In this document: positions 35,548 through 44,861 of the stretch, piece after piece
Position numbering within the stretch: position 1 is the stretch's first letter
Layout: each line of letters starts with the position of its first letter
From: Candidatus Zixiibacteriota bacterium
GTDB taxonomy: Bacteria; Zixibacteria; MSB-5A5; GN15; JAAZOE01
Direction: 5' to 3'
DNA: 64,000 nt
NCBI GenBank assembly: GCA_036480375.1
Contig: JAZGGI010000026.1
Span: 62,001-126,000, forward strand
Made by a program: the position numbers and the translations under genes
The notes under the pieces: model-generated
The model's input: the letters and a program-made list of their open reading frames with translations, nothing else
What the model was told of the DNA's origin: nothing
Databases searched by the model: none

Positions 35548-35623
35548 TGTGATTCAAAGACTCCGTTCGGACTGGTAGTGCATATTTAACGCCGGGTCGA
35601 AGCGGCAAAAACGGAGTAGAAAC

Positions 35624-37426
35624 ATGAATTCGGCATATTTCGAAGATGAAAAATATGAAGATGTAAGCTCGCGCAAAGCTTTCGGACGGCTGTTGCCGCT
35701 TTTGAAGCCGCATATTAAATGGCTGCTTATTTGTTTTGGACTTTTAGCCGTGGCCAAGGCTCTCTATGTTTACGCGCCGACCTTGATTCGTACGGCGATT
35801 GACGTCGATATAGCTAACGCCGATTACCGCGGCCTTTTGATAACGGTTGGTCTGTATACATTGCTTCAAGGTCTGTTTTTAATCGGCAACTATTTTTTCC
35901 GCATTCGCATGGAGATAATCGGCCAGAGGGTGATGACGCTTTTGCGTAAAGACCTTTTTGATCATATCCTGAAAATGGCCGTGTCGTTTTATGACCGTAA
36001 CCCGGTCGGGCGGCTCATGGCCCGGGTCGAATCGGATACCGAGGCGTTGCGGCAGATGTTTACCAACACAGTCGTCAATATCATTGGGACGATTATACAG
36101 GTGATCGGGATATTTATTGTCCTGCTTCTTATCTCTCCCAATCTGGCGCTGATTGTGATGGCCTTTATCCCGATTATTGTCATTGCCCTGTATATCTATC
36201 AACGGCAGACGACCTCCAAATGGCTTTTGGTTCGCAAACGGATGGCCGACATTACCGCGACGCTAACCGAATTTCTGCAGGGTCTGCAGATTATTCAGAT
36301 TTTCGATCGCATCAAAATGGTGCGGCAACGCATGTTTCAGGCCAGTATGAATAAGATGAGGCCCGATTTCCAGGCTAATATGTGGGTTATCGTCATGTTT
36401 AATTTCATATTCTTCATGGAAACGGCGATAATCGCGAGCGTTCTGTATTTCGGAGCCAAATGGGCCGGAGTGGGTTCGGTAACTATCGGAACGCTGGTGA
36501 TGTTTATTGCCTATATCCGTCAATTGATGGAACCGGTTCACCTTGCCGCCGAGCAACTGGCCATGATTCAAAAAGCGGTCGCCGGCGCCAAGAGGATATT
36601 CGGACTGATGGATACTCATGAAATTGTTCCCGAATCGGTGCGCCCGGTATCATGGCCAAAGTTTCGCGAAGGGATCGTGTTTGAAAACGTGTGGTTTTCC
36701 TATACTAATGATGACAATTATGCCTTGAAAGACGCTTCGTTTACGATTCCGAGAGGAAAACAGTACGCCCTGGCCGGAGTAACCGGAGGCGGCAAATCGA
36801 CCGTGATAAACCTGCTTTTAAGATTTTATGATCCGCAAAAAGGGCGGATTGTGATAGATGGAATTGATTTGCGGGATATCCCCAAAGATCAGTTGCGCGA
36901 GAAAATTGGATTGGTGCTTCAGGATATTTTCCTCTTTCCGGGCAACGTCGCTTCCAATGTATCGCTTTCGGTCAACGGGGCTGACCGCAACAAAGTAGTT
37001 GACGCCTGCAAAACGGTCGCGGCGCATCAGTTCATCGAGCGGATGCCGGAACAATATGAAACGGAATTATCCGAACGAGGCGGCAATCTGAGTCGCGGCG
37101 AACGGCAATTGTTATCATTCGCGCGGGCATTGATTGCCGATCCGCAGGTGTTGATTCTCGATGAGGCGACCAGTTCGGTTGATCCCGAAACGGAACGGCT
37201 GATTCAGCAAGGATTGACGACCCTGATGCGGGGACGAACATCGATTATCATCGCCCATCGGTTGTCAACGATCATTAACGTCGATAAAATTCTCGTCATC
37301 CGCGAGGGTGAAATTATAGAGAGGGGAAAACACGAGGAATTGCTTGAGAAGAACGGATATTATTCGAAGCTGTTCAAACTGCAATTCAAGCAACTCAACG
37401 GCAATGGAGTGAAAAAGGCATGTTAA
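35624..37426 (+). CDS. Heterodimeric ABC exporter, subunit with catalytic Walker B
   Basis: The 600 residues form a half-transporter: six membrane helices (~35-320), then an ATPase domain with Walker A GVTGGGKST (~385), a deviating signature LSRGERQLLSFARAL, Walker B VLILDEATSSVDPETE (catalytic Glu intact) and the H-loop IIAHRLSTI. The altered signature here pairs with the altered Walker B in the next gene, as in TM287/288, BmrCD and LmrCD, where one of two ATP sites is degenerate. The family exports drugs, lipids or peptides. Transcription may be subject to the upstream terminator. Confidence 0.93.
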   Translation: MNSAYFEDEKYEDVSSRKAFGRLLPLLKPHIKWLLICFGLLAVAKALYVYAPTLIRTAIDVDIANADYRGLLITVGLYTLLQGLFLIGNYFFRIRMEIIGQRVMTLLRKDLFDHILKMAVSFYDRNPVGRLMARVESDTEALRQMFTNTVVNIIGTIIQVIGIFIVLLLISPNLALIVMAFIPIIVIALYIYQRQTTSKWLLVRKRMADITATLTEFLQGLQIIQIFDRIKMVRQRMFQASMNKMRPDFQANMWVIVMFNFIFFMETAIIASVLYFGAKWAGVGSVTIGTLVMFIAYIRQLMEPVHLAAEQLAMIQKAVAGAKRIFGLMDTHEIVPESVRPVSWPKFREGIVFENVWFSYTNDDNYALKDASFTIPRGKQYALAGVTGGGKSTVINLLLRFYDPQKGRIVIDGIDLRDIPKDQLREKIGLVLQDIFLFPGNVASNVSLSVNGADRNKVVDACKTVAAHQFIERMPEQYETELSERGGNLSRGERQLLSFARALIADPQVLILDEATSSVDPETERLIQQGLTTLMRGRTSIIIAHRLSTIINVDKILVIREGEIIERGKHEELLEKNGYYSKLFKLQFKQLNGNGVKKAC

Positions 37427-39234
37427 AATACATAAAATGGTTCTGGCGTTATTACCGGCATCATAAGCGGACGCTTTTTGTGCTCCTGACATTCTCAGTT
37501 TTGTCAGGAATGCTGCTGGTCATTCAGCCGCTGCTTTTGAAAAATATATTCGACCTGCTTCAGTCGGGTGAATTAACGCGTGTAAATATGCCGTATGTGA
37601 ATGAATTTATCGAGTATCTGGGCGGAAACAGCATCGCCAGCTACTCTTTGATTCTAATTGGATTTGCGTTAATCTGGTTTTTCGTCTATATCGTTTTAGT
37701 CGGGCATCGGGCGTATATGAACATCAGGTTGGAGCTGGAGTTTCGCCAAAAGGCATTTGAGGGCACGACTCTCAAGGGTCCGGATTTCTTCAATAAATTC
37801 AGCACCGGGGACTTGGTAACGAGGATGACCGATGACTGCGGTGAAGATAAACTGGCCTGGTTCGCCTGCAGCGGCATTTTCCGATTTTATGAATCGGTGG
37901 TTTTGATACTTTTCAGTCTGGTTATGATGATTTCGATTCATCCCACGCTGACGTTGTGGACGGCGACACCGCTGCCAATTCTGGTATTCATTTATATGAA
38001 AAGCTCGTCGGTGCTCGATAAACGTTTTGATTTTCTGCAAAAGAAAATCTCAGCGGTCAATAACGCTATGGAAGCTTGTTTTTCGGGTATTCGCGTTATC
38101 AAAGCGTATGTTCGTGAAAAAGACCAGCGTAAGAAATTCGGCGCTGTCGCTGACAATCGCCAGACAGCGGAGATATCAGCCGTCAGGGCGCATACCGTTA
38201 TCGAATCATTGTGGATGTATATCTGGCAATTGGGCCTCATAATTATCCTCCTGGCCGGCGGATATTACGTGATCAACGGCAGCCTGACAATTGGCGAGTT
38301 TGTAGCCTTTGAATCGTTAATGCTGTTTATGATATATCCGATGTTCGATGTCGGAAATTTCCTTGTGCGCGGGTTGCGCGCCGCGGTTTCGATCAAGCGG
38401 TTGATTGAAATGGAAGAGTATCCCCCGATGATTGACGAAAATGAAGGCGCAAAGGCAGTCGAAAGAGAGAAAACATCCGGGCGCGTGATTTTCGAAAACG
38501 CGACGTTCAGATTTGACGGAATGGAGCGAGATATTGTTTCCGATTTAAACTTTACCGCCGAGCCAAGCCAGCGCGTGGCCCTGGTCGGAAAAGTCGGCTC
38601 CGGCAAAAGCTGGGCGGCGCGGCTGGTTCCGCGCCTGGTAAATCCGGTATCGGGAAAGATTACGCTCGATGGAATCGATTTGCGCAAGTATGATATTCAC
38701 GATCTGCGCCGGATAGTCGGATACGTCCCGCAGGAACCGATTTTGTTTTCGGACACGATTGAAAACAACGTTCGTTTTGACCGGGACGATATAACCGATG
38801 CCACTATCGAGTGGGCTCTTGATGTCGCGCAACTCAAAGGCGAGATGGATAGTTTCCCCAAAGGGTTACAGACTCGCATCGGAGTTCGGGGAATGTCGAT
38901 TTCGGGCGGTCAAAAACAGCGTCTGGCATTGGCTCGCGCATTGGCCGGAAAGCCGAAAATTTTGATACTTGATGATTGTACTTCGGCTCTTGATGCTGAC
39001 ACCGAAGCGATATTGTGGGATCGGCTTCATGAAGTTATGCCGGATTTGACCTGCTTTATTGTGACGCATCGTCCGGCAACTCTGGAGAAAGCCGATAAGA
39101 TTATCGTTTTGGACGAAGGCCGCGTGGTCGAGGAAGGCGGGCATATTGACTTGATATTGAAAGAGGGTCTGTATTGCAGGCTGTATCATCGTATCATGCT
39201 GGCCGAAGCCGTCGGTGACAGCGCCGCGGCGTAA
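37420..39234 (+). CDS. Heterodimeric ABC exporter, subunit with degenerate ATP site
   Basis: The ATG overlaps the previous stop by seven bases. The 604 residues have the same layout as the partner. Walker A is VGKVGSGKSW (Trp in place of the usual Thr after GKS), the signature is the consensus ISGGQKQRLALARAL, and Walker B reads ILILDDCTSALDADTE with Asp instead of the catalytic Glu. The 'LDDCTS' form is that of TM287-type subunits. This predicts a heterodimer with a single competent ATPase site. The H-loop IVTHRPATL is present. The substrate is unknown. Confidence 0.93.
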   Translation: MLKYIKWFWRYYRHHKRTLFVLLTFSVLSGMLLVIQPLLLKNIFDLLQSGELTRVNMPYVNEFIEYLGGNSIASYSLILIGFALIWFFVYIVLVGHRAYMNIRLELEFRQKAFEGTTLKGPDFFNKFSTGDLVTRMTDDCGEDKLAWFACSGIFRFYESVVLILFSLVMMISIHPTLTLWTATPLPILVFIYMKSSSVLDKRFDFLQKKISAVNNAMEACFSGIRVIKAYVREKDQRKKFGAVADNRQTAEISAVRAHTVIESLWMYIWQLGLIIILLAGGYYVINGSLTIGEFVAFESLMLFMIYPMFDVGNFLVRGLRAAVSIKRLIEMEEYPPMIDENEGAKAVEREKTSGRVIFENATFRFDGMERDIVSDLNFTAEPSQRVALVGKVGSGKSWAARLVPRLVNPVSGKITLDGIDLRKYDIHDLRRIVGYVPQEPILFSDTIENNVRFDRDDITDATIEWALDVAQLKGEMDSFPKGLQTRIGVRGMSISGGQKQRLALARALAGKPKILILDDCTSALDADTEAILWDRLHEVMPDLTCFIVTHRPATLEKADKIIVLDEGRVVEEGGHIDLILKEGLYCRLYHRIMLAEAVGDSAAA

Positions 39235-39296
39235 ATGAAGCGGGAGGTCATGATTTTGAAATAATTAATTCATGGCCTGTTGCAACTATAAAGAGA

Positions 39297-39451
39297 GTCA
39301 TTGCGAGAAGTTCCGCGAAAGCGGGAACGACATGGCAATCTTTGTAAACTTGCTCTGTCAGTTCCTGGCCCAACGCAGGAGGGGTGTGAACTGACAGAAG
39401 AGACAATTTTAACAGATCGCCACATCCCGCTAAGGCGGGATTCGCGATGAC
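39297..39451. repeat. Nested palindromic intergenic element
   Basis: The outer arms gtcattgcgag (39297-39307) and ttcgcgatgac (39441-39451) are imperfectly complementary. Inside them are ttccgcgaaagcgggaa, a 10-bp stem ctgtcagttc/gaactgacag (39354-39363, 39388-39397) and atcccgctaaggcgggat. The layout is a cross-shaped ~155-base palindrome of the dispersed intergenic type. It ends 18 bases before the GNAT gene. Confidence 0.65.
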
Positions 39452-39468
39452 ACAAATCAGCAAAGGGT

Positions 39469-40236
39469 ATGAGGAAAATAAGCGAAAATAATTTCAAAAT
39501 AGTAACCGCCGGTCAAGCTGATATTTTACGGGATGAAAATTATAAAATGGCACGCATGGTTTGGCATGATTTTATGCTCCACGACCCTGTCGCAAAATAT
39601 TTCGACGATTTATTTTCCGAGCCCGAACTGATGAAATATCAGTTTGCACTGATCGAACCGGATTCAGATAAAATTATCGCGATGGGCAATTCTGTTCCTC
39701 TGTTATGGGAAGATAAAATCGAAAACCTGCCTGATGACGGCTGGGACTGGGCGCTTGCCAAAGGGATCGATGATTATAAGAATAAACGCACACCAAATCT
39801 ACTTTGCGCGATACAAATCATGGTTCATCCCGATTATCATGGCCGGAAGCTGAGTTCCAAAGCTGTCATAGCGATGCGCGACATTGCCGGACAAAATGGA
39901 TTGAACGGTCTTATAGCTCCTGTTCGTCCGACCCAAAAATGCGATTATCCTCTGATTCCGATTGAAAAATATATCAAGTGGACGAATGGCGAAAATTTGC
40001 CTTTTGATCCCTGGCTAAGAGTACACGCGAGATTGGGCGCGAAGATTATTAAATCCTGCTCGCAAGCGATGACGATTCCCGGAACTGTAGCCGAATGGGA
40101 AAAATGGACCGGGATGCGATTCCCCGAAAGCGGGCGATATACAATTCCCGGCGCCTTAGTTCCGGTCGATATCGATTGTGAAAACGATAAGGGCGTGTAT
40201 ATTGAACCGAATGTCTGGATGTATCATGAATTGTAG
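39469..40236 (+). CDS. GNAT-fold acetyltransferase-like protein
   Basis: The 255 residues contain the central GNAT core: CAIQIMVHPDYHGRKLSSKAVIAMRDIAGQNGLNGLIAPVRP (quoted in part, ~105-150), where VHPDYHGRKLS is the acetyl-CoA-binding region in modified form. The flanking sequence is longer than a minimal GNAT and includes an extended C-terminus (TVAEWEKWTGMRFPESGRY). The substrate is unknown. The start codon lies next to a palindromic repeat, and GGG precedes it by three bases. Confidence 0.7.
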   Translation: MRKISENNFKIVTAGQADILRDENYKMARMVWHDFMLHDPVAKYFDDLFSEPELMKYQFALIEPDSDKIIAMGNSVPLLWEDKIENLPDDGWDWALAKGIDDYKNKRTPNLLCAIQIMVHPDYHGRKLSSKAVIAMRDIAGQNGLNGLIAPVRPTQKCDYPLIPIEKYIKWTNGENLPFDPWLRVHARLGAKIIKSCSQAMTIPGTVAEWEKWTGMRFPESGRYTIPGALVPVDIDCENDKGVYIEPNVWMYHEL

Positions 40237-40309
40237 AAAGATGAATTATAACAATCAACTGTTTGGCCGATAAAACGTATAATGAATAAATTACAAGGCG
40301 CAAAAAACT

Positions 40310-41578
40310 ATGAGAAATTTTCTTGTTATAAATTTACTGATTGCCGTTTTACTGCTTCCGGCGATATCGTCGGCAGAGATGCTTCTTATTCCGATGGATG
40401 AGGCGCAGAGCAATCATCTTAAGGCGTATGGCGTCGTCTTCAACTGCCTGACGCGCAATCAGCAGGCCGAGTGGATTCTCAATTACCGCTACGGCTCGTT
40501 TCTGATAAAAGACACCGACAACAATCGTGATTTATGCCTCATACGCGGGGTCCATTACGATGTCGTATCCAATTCGCAAGCCGCCGATATTTACCGGATT
40601 GTCGAAGCGGAAAATATGGAACGCGTTCTTCTCGAAAAAGAACCAAAAATAGTAGTGTACGCTCCTCCGAGCCATCAGCCGTGGGATGACGCCGTTCGGT
40701 TGGCTCTTGAATACGCCGAGATCGATTACGATCTGGTCTGGGATAAAGAAGTACTCGAAGGCCGCCTCGAGGATTACGACTGGCTTCATTTGCATCATGA
40801 GGATTTTTCCGGACAGTACGGCAAATTCTACGCCGCTTTCGGCCGCGAACTGTGGTATCAACAGGATGTCGCGGCCAACGAAGCGATGGCCCGGTCGCTG
40901 GGGTATAACAAAGTTTCAGAATGCAAAAAGGCGGTGGCACGAGAAATAAAGGAATACGTCCTGCGCGGAGGATTTTTGTTCGCCATGTGTTCGGCCGCCG
41001 AGACTCTCGATATGGCCCTGGCGGCTCATTCGACCGACATTGTTCCCTCCGAATTCGACGGTGATCCGCCCGATCCCGATTGCGTTTCGAAACTTGATTT
41101 TTCTGAAACGATAGCGTTCACCGATTTTATTCCCGATTTTAATCCGCTGGCCTATCGGCGTTCGAATATCGATACCTACCCGGCCCGCATCGAGCGATTT
41201 CTCATGCCCGATGATGATATCTTTTATCTGTTTGAGTTTTCAGCCAAGCTCGACCCGGTCCCGACGATGCTGGTGCAGAACCATATGCCCGTCGTCAACG
41301 GTTTTATGGGTCAGACGACAGCCTTGAAAAAATCTCTTTTGAAAAAATATGTAATTGTATTGGGGCAGCCTCTCGATTATGACGAAGTCCGCTACATCCA
41401 CGGCAATCTCGGCAAAGGTACTTTTACTTTTTATTCCGGACATGACCCTGAAGACTATCAACATCGGATTGGCGATCCCCCGACCGACCTTTCGCTTCAC
41501 AAATATTCGCCCGGTTACCGTTTGATTCTCAATAATATTCTCTTTCCTGCCGCTCGCAAAAAAGAGAGAAAGACGTGA
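40310..41578 (+). CDS. Exported conserved protein often mislabelled asparagine synthetase B
   Basis: The 422 residues have a signal peptide ending AISSA (~22). They closely match, by recall, a Bacteroidetes/FCB family whose members share LIPMDEAQSNHLKAYGV, WLHLHHEDFSGQYGKF, LRGGFLFAMCSAAETLD and GHDPEDYQH-GDPPTDL-SPGYRLILNN. The family is often annotated as asparagine synthetase B, but no Asn-synthase or N-terminal-nucleophile glutaminase motif is visible. GGFLFAMCSA resembles the nucleophile elbow of class I glutamine amidotransferase-like folds, so a hydrolase is possible. Its presence supports an FCB-type host. No partner gene is obvious. Confidence 0.75.
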   Translation: MRNFLVINLLIAVLLLPAISSAEMLLIPMDEAQSNHLKAYGVVFNCLTRNQQAEWILNYRYGSFLIKDTDNNRDLCLIRGVHYDVVSNSQAADIYRIVEAENMERVLLEKEPKIVVYAPPSHQPWDDAVRLALEYAEIDYDLVWDKEVLEGRLEDYDWLHLHHEDFSGQYGKFYAAFGRELWYQQDVAANEAMARSLGYNKVSECKKAVAREIKEYVLRGGFLFAMCSAAETLDMALAAHSTDIVPSEFDGDPPDPDCVSKLDFSETIAFTDFIPDFNPLAYRRSNIDTYPARIERFLMPDDDIFYLFEFSAKLDPVPTMLVQNHMPVVNGFMGQTTALKKSLLKKYVIVLGQPLDYDEVRYIHGNLGKGTFTFYSGHDPEDYQHRIGDPPTDLSLHKYSPGYRLILNNILFPAARKKERKT

Positions 41579-41584
41579 TAACAA

Positions 41585-42478
41585 TCAATCGAAATAGCTA
41601 AGCATCAAATCACGCAGAGCGATTATTTCATCTTCCAGGGCTGGCATTTTTCTATTCAGAAACTCTTCGGTTTCGTCACATATCAGCCCGGCCAGAGGCG
41701 GCCTTGGAGCCGGACGCGGGATCGATAAAGTTTCGACCGAAGTAATCAGACCTTTATCAAATTTACAAATCTCAGCGATCTTCAACGCCAGCTCATAACG
41801 ACTGACAAAATCAGCGCCGCCGATGTGATATATCCCGCTTGCCTCTTTTTCAACCAATCGCCCGATTAATTTTGCCGCGGTAAGAGTGGTAATCGGATTG
41901 GAGCTTTGATCGCTCGCGCCGTTTATTTTTTTACCTGCCTTCAGGCTATTATATACAAAAAGAAAAAAGTTCTGCCTGGCCGTAATGTCGATCATGGTGT
42001 TGGTTCGAATGATTAAATTATCGGTCCCCGCGGCTATGATCATCTCTTCAGCCCGGAGTTTATGCTCACCATAGATATTAATTGGATGAGGCCGGTCATT
42101 CGGTCGGGCTCGTTTCTCACCGGGAAAAACATAATCGGTTGATATATGCACGAATTTAGCCCGGGGAAAATACCGGAGCATTAATTCTATGGCGTCAACA
42201 TTGATTCGTTGTGATACATCCGGTTCACGTTGACACCGATCAACGTCAGCTAAGGCCGCGGAATTTATAATTATATCGGGAGAAAATTCTCGTGATAGAA
42301 ACTTGACATGTTCGGCATCGCCAAGGTCGCCGTAAAATATATCTTTATCGTTTTCGATTCCCGGATTGTTGTGATGATGGCTGATTACGCGACCTGCATC
42401 CAAAAATTCTTCGGCCAACCGACGGCCCAGAAGACCGCCGACACCTGTAATCATTATCTGGCATTCGGATAAATTCAT
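41585..42478 (-). CDS. rmlD: dTDP-4-dehydrorhamnose reductase family protein
   Basis: The 297 residues are an NAD(P)-dependent SDR: GVGGLLG near the N-terminus (~12-18), STDYVFPG and the catalytic YGEHK. The RmlD pattern (NSAALADVDRCQREP, VNVDA-like INVDAIELM) fits the last step of dTDP-L-rhamnose synthesis. It is the fourth gene of a unit in which each start overlaps the preceding stop by four bases (here 42475-42478). A related deoxysugar product cannot be excluded. Confidence 0.88.
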   Translation of the reverse strand: MNLSECQIMITGVGGLLGRRLAEEFLDAGRVISHHHNNPGIENDKDIFYGDLGDAEHVKFLSREFSPDIIINSAALADVDRCQREPDVSQRINVDAIELMLRYFPRAKFVHISTDYVFPGEKRARPNDRPHPINIYGEHKLRAEEMIIAAGTDNLIIRTNTMIDITARQNFFLFVYNSLKAGKKINGASDQSSNPITTLTAAKLIGRLVEKEASGIYHIGGADFVSRYELALKIAEICKFDKGLITSVETLSIPRPAPRPPLAGLICDETEEFLNRKMPALEDEIIALRDLMLSYFD

Positions 42479-43509
42479 GAATGATTTTTGTAGTGATTTT
42501 CAAAGAATTTATTTTCAACCGGGTGATCCTGAGATTTGGTCAAAATAATTTTCACCCATTTATCATTATCACAATACCAATTGACCGTTTCTTCCAGAGC
42601 TGTATCGAAATCAGCTTTGGGTGCCCATCCTAACTTCGATAATTTATCCCATTTGACGCTGTAACAAAAGTCATGACCCGGCCGGTCAGCGACATGGTTT
42701 ATCAAACTCTCATCCGCACCCAGGATAGACAGCATCCGTTTTGACAATTCAAGATTTCTGGTATGATTACCGGCTCCGGCGTTATATATCTGCTCTTTTT
42801 CGCCCTTATTGAAAACTATCCAAATCGCCCGACAGAAGTCCTTAACGTATAGCCAGTCGCGCATCTGTTGTCCATCGCCGTAAAGAGGCATAGTTTTTCC
42901 GCTGAGGATGCGCCGGGTAAAAAACGGAATAAGTTTTTCCGGATACTGGCGGGGACCGAAATTATTCGTCCCCCGAATTATCGAGGCGTTAATGTCTTTG
43001 CTGTTGACCGCCGCCAAAACATACATATCCGCCGCCGCCTTTGAGGAAGCGTAATAATTACCCGGCCGCAGAGGAGCGCCTTCCCCGCACGGTTTATCCG
43101 GAGGCGCGGCTCCGTAAACTTCATCGGTCGATATCTGCAGGTATCGCCGGACTTTATAATTTTCAACCGCCCGGAGCAAATTCAATACTCCAGCGACGTT
43201 ATTCTCGATAAAAAATTCCGGATGATAAAAGGCACGATCGACATGGGTCTGGGCCGCGACGTTAATCAAACCATCAAATCCGTTGGATAAAAGTTCATCA
43301 ACCAATTTACAGTCGCATATCGACCCTTTGATAAAGCGATGCCGTTCGGATTCTACCCCCCCGGGGATATGTTCAAGGTTTATAATATGCCCCGCGTAAT
43401 CAAGTTTATCCAGCGAAGTGATGTGAATATCGTCCGTATGGGATAAGATATATTCAACCAGGTGCGAGCCGATAAATCCGGCCGTGCCGGTGATGAGTAA
43501 CTTTTTCAT
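42475..43509 (-). CDS. rmlB: dTDP-glucose 4,6-dehydratase
   Basis: The 344 residues match RmlB: TGTAGFIGSHLVEYIL at the N-terminus (NAD binding), ISTDEVYG, the catalytic YYASSKAAAD and NNFGPRQYPEKLIPFF. It makes dTDP-4-dehydro-6-deoxyglucose. It is third in the overlapping operon, with ATGA junctions at both ends (43506-43509 and 42475-42478). Confidence 0.93.
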   Translation of the reverse strand: MKKLLITGTAGFIGSHLVEYILSHTDDIHITSLDKLDYAGHIINLEHIPGGVESERHRFIKGSICDCKLVDELLSNGFDGLINVAAQTHVDRAFYHPEFFIENNVAGVLNLLRAVENYKVRRYLQISTDEVYGAAPPDKPCGEGAPLRPGNYYASSKAAADMYVLAAVNSKDINASIIRGTNNFGPRQYPEKLIPFFTRRILSGKTMPLYGDGQQMRDWLYVKDFCRAIWIVFNKGEKEQIYNAGAGNHTRNLELSKRMLSILGADESLINHVADRPGHDFCYSVKWDKLSKLGWAPKADFDTALEETVNWYCDNDKWVKIILTKSQDHPVENKFFENHYKNHS

Positions 43510-43970
43510 CCGACCTCCGGGTCCCAGTCGTAATCAATCAGATCGGTATCATGCGGCAATCGTATCTCATCCGGATTTTGATGATTATATGGTTCGGTCG
43601 GGCAATTTAGTATTAACGCCGGTTGAGGGCTTAATCCTTTTATGCCGTGATGGACATGAGGGGGAATAGTAATCAAAAGCCGGTTGTCATCCCCAAAAAC
43701 AAATTCATTTATTTTTCCGTGAGTAGGACTATCTTCTCGCAAATCAGCCAGAACCAGTTTGACGGTACCCGACACGGCGCAGAAATTATCATACTGAATG
43801 GCATGACAATGCCATGCTTTGACGACTCCCGACCGAACCGAAGTAATATATACCTGACCGAATTTCTGAAAAACATCATCATCGCTGCGAAGAATTTCAA
43901 ACAGCCAGCCGCGCTCGTCGATGTGAGTTACCAATTTTTTAATCTTGACACCGTCAATCAAATCAGTCAT
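43506..43970 (-). CDS. rmlC: dTDP-4-dehydrorhamnose 3,5-epimerase-like cupin
   Basis: The ATG at 43970 overlaps the previous stop as ATGA; a longer start at 44018 would read back into the preceding gene. The 154 residues match the RmlC-like cupin family: DERGWLFEILRSDDD, GVVKAWHCHAIQYDNFCAVSGTVKLVLADLR (in part) and ITIPPHVHHGIKGL. It belongs to a divergent branch: the classic RGLHYQ motif is KAWHCHAIQ. So it may produce an epimer other than rhamnose. It is second in the operon. Confidence 0.8.
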   Translation of the reverse strand: MTDLIDGVKIKKLVTHIDERGWLFEILRSDDDVFQKFGQVYITSVRSGVVKAWHCHAIQYDNFCAVSGTVKLVLADLREDSPTHGKINEFVFGDDNRLLITIPPHVHHGIKGLSPQPALILNCPTEPYNHQNPDEIRLPHDTDLIDYDWDPEVG

Positions 43971-44719
43971 GGCGCGCCTTCTTTCGATTCGACTTCTTCT
44001 TCGATATCCTCGCCGCATATTCTACTGCGAACTTCGGCCAATGATTCATGCGTTCCAGCGTCGATCCACCAATCTTTGAGCATTTCATATCTCAATCGAC
44101 CTTGCTCAAGATATGTATTCAATATGTTGGTTACTTCGTATTCGCCCCGTCCGGACGGTTTTACTTTGGAGGCGATGTCAAACAAATCTTTGGGGAAGAA
44201 ATAAATTCCGGTTATGGCCCAGTGCGAATTGGGCGTTTTCGGTTTTTCCTCAATAGCCGTGATTTTACCATTTTCGATATGAGCGATTCCAAACGATTCG
44301 GGGGATTGTACTTCGGCCAATAATATCATCGCTTGTTCAGGATTTTCCTCAAATTTATCCCGATAGGCCCGAGCCGATCCCCCAATTATATTATCACCCA
44401 GGACAACCATGTAGGGGCCGATGCGCAGGTTGTGGGGCATCATCAATATCGATCCGGTAATCCCCGGCTTCTCGGTTTGCGGTACCATCGTTAACGGATT
44501 AAACTGGGTGCCAATCCCGACCGACATTGCCTTTTTAAAATCATTGAGGTGATGCGGATTGGTCACCAGGGTTATATCGTTTATACCCGCGGAAAGAAAA
44601 ATCGACAATGAATAGTTAATCATCGGCCTTCCGCAGATATCGATCAGATGTTTATTGCAATTATCGGTCAGCGGCGCCAGCCTTACGCCTTTGCCGCCCG
44701 TTAATATAATTCCCTGCAT
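43967..44719 (-). CDS. rmlA: Glucose-1-phosphate thymidylyltransferase family protein
   Basis: The 250 residues carry the nucleotidyltransferase start GIILTGGKGVRLAPLTDNCNKHLIDICGRPMI (in part), VVLGDNI and the acidic DWWIDAGTHE. RmlA-type enzymes activate glucose-1-phosphate with dTTP. At 250 residues it is shorter than classic RmlA (~290), lacking much of the C-terminal allosteric part, and has Val where Thr is usual in GGxGTRLxPLT. It is first in the operon; a 142-base gap lies upstream. Confidence 0.88.
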   Translation of the reverse strand: MQGIILTGGKGVRLAPLTDNCNKHLIDICGRPMINYSLSIFLSAGINDITLVTNPHHLNDFKKAMSVGIGTQFNPLTMVPQTEKPGITGSILMMPHNLRIGPYMVVLGDNIIGGSARAYRDKFEENPEQAMILLAEVQSPESFGIAHIENGKITAIEEKPKTPNSHWAITGIYFFPKDLFDIASKVKPSGRGEYEVTNILNTYLEQGRLRYEMLKDWWIDAGTHESLAEVRSRICGEDIEEEVESKEGAP

Positions 44720-44861
44720 AATTCTCGCTCATTTAGATAAAAGACTTGATAATATAGCAATACGAACCAAAAAATGAAAATGATAAATGGAAACGAAACG
44801 TTGTAATAATAAAGATTGATAGCTTCGGGGAAATAAAGTGTTCTGAATAATTTTATCGGGT

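Noticed and set aside
39297-39451. tRNA or other known RNA gene
   Set aside because: The fold is a nested palindrome without TPsiC-loop, anticodon arm or CCA-type end.
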